DNA from: Atopobium sp. oral taxon 416
GTDB lineage: Bacteria > Actinomycetota > Coriobacteriia > Coriobacteriales > Atopobiaceae
Reading direction: 5' to 3'
DNA: 64,000 bases
Assembly: GCF_018128285.1 (NCBI RefSeq)
Contig: NZ_CP072380.1
Coordinates: 2,852,001 to 2,916,000, forward strand
Below are positions 57,344 to 64,000 of the stretch, piece by piece. Numbering within the stretch: position 1 is the first letter of the stretch; each line of letters begins with the position of its first letter. The notes under the pieces are model-generated. The model saw only the letters and a list, made by a program, of their open reading frames with translations. It was not told the origin of the DNA and ran no database searches. The translations under genes and the position numbers were made by a program.

Positions 57344-58307
57344 ACCGCTCTACATCCTTTCTATAATCACGGGTATCCGCTTTTTTGAGTGCCTCGAGCA
57401 CTTCACGCTCTTTCATCGTCAGATGCGACGGCACCGCGATATGGATCGTCACATACAGGGCTCCTTTGGCGCCTTTGTGCCGCACATCGGGTGCTCCTAA
57501 ATTACGAAATCTAAAGGTTTTACCATCCTGTGAGCCGGCAGGGATCTTCAGCCGCACCGTCTCGCCCTGCGGTGTCGGTACACCTACCGTAGCGCCGAGC
57601 GCTGCTTCATAAAAGCTCACCGGCAACTTCATGCGGATATCCGCACCATCACGCTTAAAGAGCGGATGGTCCACGACCCGGGTGGTGATCACGAAGTCGC
57701 CGCGCTCACCGCCGGCATAGCCGTAATCTCCGCGTCCGCGGTAGCGGAGCTTTCCGCCATCCACCGCGCCGGCCGGGATCTTGACGGTGATCGTCTGACG
57801 CTCCCCCGTCGAGGGGATTGTATAGGTGACCTTCCGCGTCGCGCCGTTGAGCGCATCCATGAAAGGCACCTCAATCGAAGCCGTAAGATCGCCGCCTTTC
57901 TGTGGGCGGGGCTGACGGGTGCGCGTTGCGCCACCGGGGCCTCCAAAGATGGAGGAGAAGTCAAACCCGTTGAATGCGCCGTCGCCGGAGCGGATGTTGT
58001 TGAAGATATCGTTCCAGTCCACGCCTACGCCGTTGGTGGTGTAGGTATAGGTACGGTTGCGGCCGCCGGAGCCACCGAAGTCAGAGCCCGGAATGCCGCC
58101 GAACATCAGCATCTGGTCGTACTCACGGCGCTTGTCAGGATCGTGGAGTGTTTCATAGGCCTCAGAGAGTTCCTTGAATTTCTGCTCATCCCCACCGTTG
58201 TCGGGATGGTATTTGACTGCGAGCTTTCTGAAGGCCTTCTGGATTTCGTCCTGGGTAGCGTTCTGCTTTACGCCCAGCACATCATAGAAATTACGTTTGT
58301 TAGCCAT
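57330..58307 (-). CDS. DnaJ-type co-chaperone without zinc fingers (CbpA-like)
   Basis: 325 residues. J domain with HPD (KYHPDNGGD), G/F-rich region ([14 protein letters not shown]), then two C-terminal client-binding domains ([26 protein letters not shown]). There are no CxxCxGxG repeats, so it belongs to the class B (CbpA) type, although it is the DnaJ of this dnaK operon. It stimulates DnaK ATPase and delivers clients. Confidence 0.9.
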   Translation of the reverse strand: MANKRNFYDVLGVKQNATQDEIQKAFRKLAVKYHPDNGGDEQKFKELSEAYETLHDPDKRREYDQMLMFGGIPGSDFGGSGGRNRTYTYTTNGVGVDWNDIFNNIRSGDGAFNGFDFSSIFGGPGGATRTRQPRPQKGGDLTASIEVPFMDALNGATRKVTYTIPSTGERQTITVKIPAGAVDGGKLRYRGRGDYGYAGGERGDFVITTRVVDHPLFKRDGADIRMKLPVSFYEAALGATVGVPTPQGETVRLKIPAGSQDGKTFRFRNLGAPDVRHKGAKGALYVTIHIAVPSHLTMKEREVLEALKKADTRDYRKDVERYGTE

Positions 58308-58332
58308 AAAGCTTTCGCCCCCTTTTTATAAA

Positions 58333-58365
58333 TTTTGCCCGAACCTCAGCGCGGCTCGGGCAAAA
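58333..58365 (-). terminator. Stem-loop between grpE and dnaJ
   Basis: TTTTGCCCGA (58333-58342) and TCGGGCAAAA (58356-58365) form a perfect 10-bp stem; on the minus strand the downstream side reads TTTATAAAAAGGG. It probably attenuates transcription into dnaJ-hspR or protects the 3' end. Confidence 0.6.
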
Positions 58366-58379
58366 AGCAGTTTGCTGTA

Positions 58380-59192
58380 TCAGTCTTTTGTGTCCTCAGC
58401 CGTATCTTTGTCGGCCTTGTCTTTGTCTTTCTTCTCTTGGGACCGTTTCTTGCCACCGTAGGTGACCGTCACCATCGCCGAGCGAATGATCTTGTCGCCC
58501 ATCCGGTAGCCCTTCTGATACACCTGAGCCACAGTGTCCTCATAGACATCCGTGTTCTCCTCGCGGCCCACTGCTTGATGCAAAAGGGGATCAAAAGGCT
58601 CGCCAGCGGGGTCAATGACCTCGACACCTTCGCCACCTAAAATCCCGAGCAACTTCGTATGAACCGCTTCAATGCCTTCGGCAAACTGAGTCAAATTCTG
58701 ATCCTTATCAGCTGAGTTCTTCGCGTGCTGAATTGCACGCTCCATATCGTCGAGGACCGGCAACAGTTTCCCGATCAGGCGCTCATTGGCGCGTGAACGT
58801 TCATCCGCGCGCTCCTGATTGGCGCGCTTGCGAAAGTTCTGCCACTCAGCCTGCAGGCGGATGAACTTGTCCTCCGCCGCTTTCTGGGCCTCCTGGGCCT
58901 TCTTGAGCTCATCCTCGGCATCGCTCAGCTTCTTCGCCAGACCATTACGCTCAGAAGCCGCTTTGTCGGCATCTTTCTTCAGATCATCGGCAGCGGCCTG
59001 TTCGCCAGCCTTGATGGCTGCCTCGATCATATCCTCTTCGGATATGTCCTCTCTGTTGTCGGCTGCCTTGGTATCTACCGTATCGTTGTTGCTTTCAGTA
59101 CTCTGATCCTTCTGTTCCTGCGTATCTTCAGGGGTGGCATCAGAGCTTTGATCTTGAGGTTTTTCCTCGTCCTTATCGATTGGCACCTTCAC
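58380..59192 (-). CDS. grpE: Nucleotide exchange factor GrpE
   Basis: 270 residues. A long acidic, Ser/Asp-rich N-terminus (about 90 residues), a coiled coil (AQKAAEDKFIRLQAEWQNFR), and the GrpE C-terminal beta domain (VEVIDPAGEPFDPLLHQAVG, DTVAQVYQKGYRMGDKII). It releases ADP from DnaK. GTG at 59192 follows AAGGAGGG. Confidence 0.95.
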   Translation of the reverse strand: MKVPIDKDEEKPQDQSSDATPEDTQEQKDQSTESNNDTVDTKAADNREDISEEDMIEAAIKAGEQAAADDLKKDADKAASERNGLAKKLSDAEDELKKAQEAQKAAEDKFIRLQAEWQNFRKRANQERADERSRANERLIGKLLPVLDDMERAIQHAKNSADKDQNLTQFAEGIEAVHTKLLGILGGEGVEVIDPAGEPFDPLLHQAVGREENTDVYEDTVAQVYQKGYRMGDKIIRSAMVTVTYGGKKRSQEKKDKDKADKDTAEDTKD

Positions 59193-59210
59193 GTCTCCCT
59201 CCTTCAGACT

Positions 59211-59239
59211 AAAAGGTGCGGCGGCTACAGAGCCGCCGC
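59211..59239 (-). terminator. Stem-loop between dnaK and grpE
   Basis: GCGGCGGCT (59218-59226) and AGCCGCCGC (59231-59239) form a perfect 9-bp G/C stem with a 4-nt loop; on the minus strand the run ACCTTTTAG follows. It likely lowers read-through from dnaK into grpE-dnaJ-hspR. Confidence 0.75.
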
Positions 59240-59261
59240 CCCTTCATATCGCTCACACAGC

Positions 59262-61202
59262 TTACTCGGACTTCTTGTTGTCCTTCTTGTCGTCGTCGAC
59301 GACCTCATAGTCGGCATCGACCACGTTGTCATCCGAGTTCGCCTGGCCTGACTGAGCACCTTGGTTGGTGTTAGCGTTCTGGCCCGGTGTGGCCTGAGCA
59401 TTGGTCTGCGAGTAGACGATCTCAGCGAGCTTGTGGCCAACCTCCTGCAGTTTGTCGCCAGCTGCCTTGATTGCGTTGATATCGTTGCCGCCCAAGGACT
59501 TCTTAGCCTCAGCGACGGTGTCCTCAGCCTGCTTCTTCATATCGGCAGGAACCTTGTCGCCCAGATCCTTCAGGGTCTGCTCGGTGCTGTAGGCCAAAGA
59601 GTCAGTCTGGTTGCGGATCTCGATCTCGTCCTTGTGCTTCTTATCTTCCTCTTCGTGGGTCTCAGCATCCTTGACCATGCGGTCGACCTCGTCATCAGAC
59701 AGCGCGGTGGAGCCGGAGATCGTGATCTGCTGGGACTTACCGGTGCCCTTATCCTTTGCGGTGACTTTGACGATACCGTTTGCATCGATATCGAACGTCA
59801 CTTCAATCTGAGGGACCCCACGCGGTGCCAGAGGAATACCGGTGAGCTGGAACTTGCCAAGACTCTTGTTATCCCTTGCCATCTCACGCTCACCCTGCAG
59901 GACGTTGATCTCAACGGAAGTTTGGTTATCCGCAGCGGTGGAGTACACCTCAGTCTTAGAGGTAGGAATGGTGGTGTTACGATCGATCATCTTGGTCATC
60001 ACGCCGCCCATGGTCTCGACACCCAAGGAAAGCGGAGTGACATCGAGCAGCAGGATGCCGGATACATCGCCGGTCAAAACGCCGCCCTGCACAGCTGCAC
60101 CGTCTGCGACAACCTCATCTGGGTTCACGGACATGTTCGGCTGCTTGCCGGTCATTTCCTTCACAAGCTGCTGGACTGCCGGCATGCGTGAAGAGCCGCC
60201 GACCAGGATAACCTCATTGACCTGAGAGATCTGAAGGTTTGCATCGTGCAGCGCCTTGGTCACAGGACCTCTGCAGCGGTCAAGCAGATCACGGGTGATG
60301 CGCTCAAACTCTGCACGGGTCAACGTGTAGTCCAAGTGCTTCGGGCCGGAGGCGTCAGCGGTGATGAACGGCAAGTTGATCTGAGCCTGCTGCGCGGAGG
60401 AGAGCTCCTTCTTCGCGTTCTCAGCAGCCTCCTTCAGACGCTGCAGGGCCATCGGATCCTTGCGCAGGTCGATACCGTTGTCCTTCTGGAATTTGTCCGC
60501 AAGCCAATCGATAATGCGCTGGTCCCAATCGTCGCCGCCCAGATGGTTATCGCCGTTGGTAGCCAACACCTCGACAACGCCGTCTGCAAGATCAAGCAGA
60601 GACACATCGAAGGTGCCACCGCCCAGGTCGAAGACCAAGACTTTCTGGTCGATGTTCTTCTTGTCCAGGCCGTAAGCCAAAGCTGCTGCCGTCGGCTCGT
60701 TGACGATACGCTTGACGTTCAAGCCTGCGATCTTGCCTGCATCCTTCGTTGCCTGACGCTGAGAGTCGTTGAAGTATGCCGGGACGGTGATGACAGCATC
60801 GGTAACCGGCTCGCCCAGATATTTCTCTGCGTCGTTTTTCATCTTTGACAGAATCATCGCGGAGATCTGCTCGGGGGTGTAATCCTCCCCGTTGATCTCT
60901 ACGACTGCACGGCCACCCGTACCGCTCTTGACGGTGTACGGGACAGTCTTCAGCTCAGAGCCGACCTCATCATACTTACGACCCATGAACCGCTTAATAG
61001 AGAACACCGTGCTCTTCGGGTTGGTGACAGCCTGGTTCTTTGCTGCCTTACCGACAATACGGTCTCCACCAGAACGGAAACCTACAACAGAAGGAGTCGT
61101 ACGATCTCCCTCAGCATTAACAATAATCGTAGGTTCTCCGCCCTCAAGGACGGCCATGGCCGAGTTCGTAGTACCAAGGTCGATTCCTAGAATCTTTCCC
61201 AT
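59262..61202 (-). CDS. dnaK: Molecular chaperone DnaK (Hsp70)
   Basis: 646 residues. ATPase domain with [45 protein letters not shown] and [13 protein letters not shown]; a substrate domain beginning [14 protein letters not shown]; and an acidic C-terminal tail ending in [12 protein letters not shown], as in other DnaK tails that recruit partners. First gene of dnaK-grpE-dnaJ-hspR. Confidence 0.98.
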   Translation of the reverse strand: MGKILGIDLGTTNSAMAVLEGGEPTIIVNAEGDRTTPSVVGFRSGGDRIVGKAAKNQAVTNPKSTVFSIKRFMGRKYDEVGSELKTVPYTVKSGTGGRAVVEINGEDYTPEQISAMILSKMKNDAEKYLGEPVTDAVITVPAYFNDSQRQATKDAGKIAGLNVKRIVNEPTAAALAYGLDKKNIDQKVLVFDLGGGTFDVSLLDLADGVVEVLATNGDNHLGGDDWDQRIIDWLADKFQKDNGIDLRKDPMALQRLKEAAENAKKELSSAQQAQINLPFITADASGPKHLDYTLTRAEFERITRDLLDRCRGPVTKALHDANLQISQVNEVILVGGSSRMPAVQQLVKEMTGKQPNMSVNPDEVVADGAAVQGGVLTGDVSGILLLDVTPLSLGVETMGGVMTKMIDRNTTIPTSKTEVYSTAADNQTSVEINVLQGEREMARDNKSLGKFQLTGIPLAPRGVPQIEVTFDIDANGIVKVTAKDKGTGKSQQITISGSTALSDDEVDRMVKDAETHEEEDKKHKDEIEIRNQTDSLAYSTEQTLKDLGDKVPADMKKQAEDTVAEAKKSLGGNDINAIKAAGDKLQEVGHKLAEIVYSQTNAQATPGQNANTNQGAQSGQANSDDNVVDADYEVVDDDKKDNKKSE

Positions 61203-61204
61203 GG

Positions 61205-61433
61205 TGAAGTTCCTTTCTTTTGACGCGGGCTCGTATCTTCTATACGAGCTTCTGCCTTGCTTTACATTAGATATGATAACCGATTGTGCTCATCTCTATA
61301 CATTATCTAAGTCTCAAAACAATAGATTTTTTCATATTCCGTATATCATGCTTTTTAACTGCGGTTTTATAGATATATTTTTTTGAATTGCACTATTGTT
61401 ATGCTATGGAGTCAAAAAGAGAGAAGGTTTCTC
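61205..61433. promoter_or_regulatory. dnaK / phosphodiesterase intergenic region with HspR-like box
   Basis: The region contains TATCTAAGT (61304-61312)-N10-TAGATTTTTT (61323-61332), 102 bp upstream of dnaK, and divergent promoters for dnaK and the phosphodiesterase. It is markedly A/T-rich. The same box is found before clpB. Confidence 0.65.
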
Positions 61434-62003
61434 ATGAAATTGGTGATTGGATCGGACATTCACGGCGCCGCTTCCTGGTGTGAGAAGTTCATGGATGCCC
61501 TCGATGAGGTACAGCCGGACCGCGTGATTCTTTTGGGCGATCTGCTCTACCACGGACCGAGGAACGAAGTACCGCAGGACTATGCCCCCAAACAGGTGAT
61601 CGCACAGCTCAACTCCATCGCCGATCAGGTCATCGCGGTCAGGGGCAACTGCGAGGCAGAGGTCGACCAGATGGTTCTGAACTTCCCCTGCATGGATGAC
61701 TACAACGTACTGTGGGACCCCGATGCGGACAACGAAGCGACCCACACCAAGGGGATAGAGCTCTTCCTGACCCACGGGCATGTCTGGGGCGCCGGCATCC
61801 ATAACTCGATCGATCACATGCCAACCCTCCCGAAGGGGGCCGCATTGGTCTACGGTCACACCCACAAGAAGGTCAACATGATGGCCGACCGTTACCCCAT
61901 GATCCGCTGCTTCAATCCCGGCTCCATCGGTATCCCCAAAGACGGGACCCACAGCTTCGGGATCTATGAGAACGGGATCTTCTCCTTTCGGGAACTGCAA
62001 TAG
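61434..62003 (+). CDS. YfcE/MJ0936-type phosphodiesterase
   Basis: 189 residues. Calcineurin-like metal motifs: GSDIHGAASW (D-x-H), LLGDLLYHG (GD), VRGNCEAEVD (GNC(D/N)), FLTHGHVWGAG (GH), and YGHTHKK. It cleaves phosphodiesters such as bis-pNPP in other bacteria; the natural substrate is unknown. ATG at 61434 has AGAAGG upstream; a longer frame to 61383 is not supported. Confidence 0.9.
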   Translation: MKLVIGSDIHGAASWCEKFMDALDEVQPDRVILLGDLLYHGPRNEVPQDYAPKQVIAQLNSIADQVIAVRGNCEAEVDQMVLNFPCMDDYNVLWDPDADNEATHTKGIELFLTHGHVWGAGIHNSIDHMPTLPKGAALVYGHTHKKVNMMADRYPMIRCFNPGSIGIPKDGTHSFGIYENGIFSFRELQ

Positions 62004-62217
62004 GATTGGCGCGGTTGCCACACAGGCTGCTGTTTCCCTATTTCCAAAGGGCTACGACAGACCATAGCTTCACCAGAAGCATGGTATTCTGAGGTGGTTT
62101 ATCACACTATGTTTGACGGAGCGATCATGAGCAACCTGTTGGAGACATTCACCTTCCGGATGTAGCGAACACTGTCCTCATCTGGTATTCCTACGTTTCG
62201 AAAGAGGTTTCCACCAC

Positions 62218-63174
62218 ATGCCTATCAATATCCCCGACGACCTCCCCGCCAAAAAGATCCTACACAGGGAACACATCTTCGCACTTGAGGAGGAGGCAGC
62301 AAACGAACAGCAGATCCGCCCGTTGCATATTGTCCTGCTCAATCTGATGCCCAACAAGATCGAGACCGAGACCCAGATCCTGCGCCTGATCTCAAAGTCC
62401 CCGCTGCAGGTGGACTGCGACTTCATGCGCGTTTCCACCCATGAGGCGCGCCACGTCTCGAAAGACCACCTCGTCAAGTTCTATGAGACCCTCGACACCT
62501 ATCAGAACAATGACTATGATGGGCTGATCATCACGGGTGCCCCGGTGGAACAGCTCGAGTTTGAGCAGGTAGACTACTGGAACGAGCTCAAAGAGATCAT
62601 GGCATGGGCAGATGAACACGTGCTCTCCACGATGTATCTGTGCTGGGGCGCGATGGCAAAGCTCTATGCAAGCTATGGGATCCCCAAGATCGAACTGCCT
62701 GAGAAGCTCTTCGGGATCTTCCCGCAGCGGCTCTGCGATGAGTACGACTTCCTCACGAACGGGTTTGACGACGTGCACTACATGCCGCACTCCCGCCATG
62801 CGATGCTCGATGAGTCGAAACTCAGGGAACACCCGGAACTGCAGGTGCTTTCAGAGGGCATCACGAGCGGCCCGGCTATCATCGCTACCCGGGACTTCCA
62901 CGAGATCTACCTCACCGGACACTTTGAGTATGGGCGCACGACACTCGCTGAGGAGTACTGGCGCGACAAGACGGCAGGCAAGCCGATCAAGCTTCCGGTC
63001 AACTACTTCCCCGGGGACGACCCACACTACGAGCCCAGATTCACCTGGCGCGCCCATGCCAACCTACTCTACCGCAACTGGCTAAACTGGGTCTACCAGA
63101 TGACCTCCTACGACCTTGACGGGATCCCTCGCATGATCAAGTTCCTCAATCAGCACCTGGAGCAGAAGTTCTGA
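62218..63174 (+). CDS. metAA: Homoserine O-acetyltransferase MetA
   Basis: 318 residues of the MetA (HTS-like) type. Nucleophile Cys142 in YLCWGAMA, and His235 and Glu237 in TGHFEYG, are all present. Residue 111 is Glu (GAPVEQLEF), which in this family specifies acetyl-CoA, whereas Gly gives succinyl-CoA; so O-acetylhomoserine should be made, as in Bacillus. The catalytic Lys region MPNKIETE is intact. No S-box or other riboswitch is visible in the 214 bp upstream. Confidence 0.95.
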   Translation: MPINIPDDLPAKKILHREHIFALEEEAANEQQIRPLHIVLLNLMPNKIETETQILRLISKSPLQVDCDFMRVSTHEARHVSKDHLVKFYETLDTYQNNDYDGLIITGAPVEQLEFEQVDYWNELKEIMAWADEHVLSTMYLCWGAMAKLYASYGIPKIELPEKLFGIFPQRLCDEYDFLTNGFDDVHYMPHSRHAMLDESKLREHPELQVLSEGITSGPAIIATRDFHEIYLTGHFEYGRTTLAEEYWRDKTAGKPIKLPVNYFPGDDPHYEPRFTWRAHANLLYRNWLNWVYQMTSYDLDGIPRMIKFLNQHLEQKF

Positions 63175-63197
63175 TCTATGGCACCTGTACAAGCCCT

Positions 63198-63461
63198 AGA
63201 GAAACGCTGATTAATGCCCATAACGTGTTGGAGAGGACCGACCACACGGCTTTTTGCGGCCGGCATGCGGGAAAGGATGCCCATCCAGTACGTGCAGAAG
63301 CCGCTGTCCTTACATCTGTCCTGCCCCATGTGCCGCAAGAGGCCCCAAGACAGATCAAGCGACTCTGGGAGCCGGGCTAAGCAGCCTGCCGGCAAAAGAT
63401 GCACATGGCGAGGTTTGCAAGGGCGAGAAAGACTCGAGTGTGCAGGAGGTCTTCTCTATCC
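63198..63461 (+). mobile_element. IS5-like element fragment, copy 3
   Basis: Begins CTAGAGAAACGCTGATTAATG at 63196-63216 and follows copy 1 (491-760) through the TGTTGGAGAGGACCGACCAC... region, to about 63461. Only this end is present; the rest is replaced by the IS110-family left end. No gene. Confidence 0.7.
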
Positions 63462-63462
63462 C

Positions 63463-63745
63463 ATTACAGTGAGAGACAGCCCCCTGGGGACTTCTTCGAG
63501 CTTTGGGGTTTTCGACAATGAAGTGCCTGCGGATTCCCTAACCTTGTAGATGGCCCTGAAAGGGGCTGCTGGCTAGCCTTCCCCGGATAGCCGTATGTCC
63601 CTGTCTCTTACGAAGGCCCGGGAGGTGTTGCTGCTAAGGGATGGTGGTCTGTCTGAGAACGGCTGATAGGGATGTGCCACACGATAAGCAGGGTAGTGTG
63701 GATGTCCGCCCCTCAGACACGCGGGACAGTAAGGAAAGTACCACC
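63463..63745 (+). ncRNA. IS110 left-end noncoding region (candidate bridge RNA)
   Basis: About 280 bp with no open frame, lying between the IS5-like fragment and the IS110 recombinase start. In IS110 elements this left-end region encodes the bridge RNA, with target- and donor-binding loops. Several possible stems (e.g. GGGACTTCTTCGAG, AGGGATGGTGG/..CCGCCCCT) exist, but I did not fold it. The call rests on position. Confidence 0.4.
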
Positions 63746-64000
63746 ATGGAGTGCAAGCAGAAAGACTGGTTCGGGCCGCAGCGCTTCTATCTCGGGATAG
63801 ATGTCAGGAGGCCATTTCACTGGGCAGTGAACCTGAAACCGGGTGGCACCATCGCGATCAGCTACAGGCAGGACAGGTGCCAGGAGAACATCGAGGCTCT
63901 GCTCGACGAGGCGGAATCGGGCGCCCTGGTCAATTGTGGACCAGAAGAACAACATCGGCTCGCTTATCGTGTACAGGTGGTGCGCGAAAAGGATCGATGT
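63746..64000 (+). pseudogene. IS110-family recombinase, N-terminal part (frameshifted, cut by window edge)
   Basis: ATG at 63746 with AAGGAAAG 8 nt upstream. FYLGIDVRRPFHWAVNLKPG gives the first acid of the RuvC-like DEDD site (GIDV), and ENIEALLDEAESGALV follows. An extra base near 63932 puts IVDQKNNIGSLIVYRWCAKR in the next frame; this is the second DEDD block (VDQ). The rest lies outside the window. Confidence 0.8.

Noticed and set aside
62108-62164. A short open frame upstream of metA that could be a leader peptide
   Set aside because: It has no ribosome binding site, no Met-rich run and no attenuator stems; probably chance.
1-64000. CRISPR arrays or rRNA genes
   Set aside because: No regularly spaced identical repeats and no conserved rRNA blocks were seen on either strand.

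Overview
The window looks like a chromosomal segment of a mid-GC actinobacterium, most likely Coriobacteriia (Atopobiaceae/Olsenella-like). The reasons are a dnaK-grpE-dnaJ-hspR operon with a MerR-type HspR, a tilS-hpt-ftsH block followed by folate genes, an rpmE-prfA-prmC-tsaC-rpiB-upp block, and Zn-ribbon membrane proteins. The lineage is inferred from gene content and was not tested by alignment.

Layout. 1-2.4 kb: a clipped FGGY sugar-kinase end, a decayed IS5-like element and a small gene cut by it. 2.4-23.2 kb: a compact, intact housekeeping block. It covers translation termination and tRNA modification (prfA, prmC, tsaC, tilS, L31), nucleotide salvage (upp, hpt), cofactors (coaX, a fused folP-folK, a BirA-like protein), proteolysis (ftsH), a sirtuin, a patatin, exonuclease III and a PHP phosphoesterase. 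23.2-43.2 kb: an accessory region full of dead mobile elements (IS1595-, IS200-, ISL3-, IS5-, IS1249- and IS3-like). Between them sit a Fic protein with a striking palindromic upstream region, three DUF4143 ATPases (one truncated), and a damaged polysaccharide-degradation locus (GH28-like, DUF2264-like, GntR regulator, PTS EIIA remnant). 43.2-46.4 kb: a lactococcin-972-type bacteriocin locus with a broken precursor gene but an intact membrane protein and ABC ATPase. 46.4-47.4 kb: another dead IS1595-like element. 47.5-51 kb: hsp20 and two membrane-protein loci, including a kinase-less PASTA protein. 51.1-53.9 kb: an IS150-like element split by an IS3-like copy. 54-61.4 kb: the heat-shock block clpB / hspR-dnaJ-grpE-dnaK. 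61.4-63.2 kb: a metallophosphoesterase and metA. 63.2 kb to the end: an IS5-like fragment and the left end of an IS110-family element.

How it works together. A box TATCTAAGY-N10-KAGATT lies about 100-130 bp upstream of dnaK, clpB and hsp20 and is probably the HspR operator. Stem-loops between dnaK/grpE and grpE/dnaJ probably set the DnaK excess. The Fic gene and the GntR regulator each have clear palindromic candidate operators. Many accessory genes carry in-frame TAG codons, several at positions where the family normally has Tyr. TAG still ends many core genes here, so decay is the default explanation.
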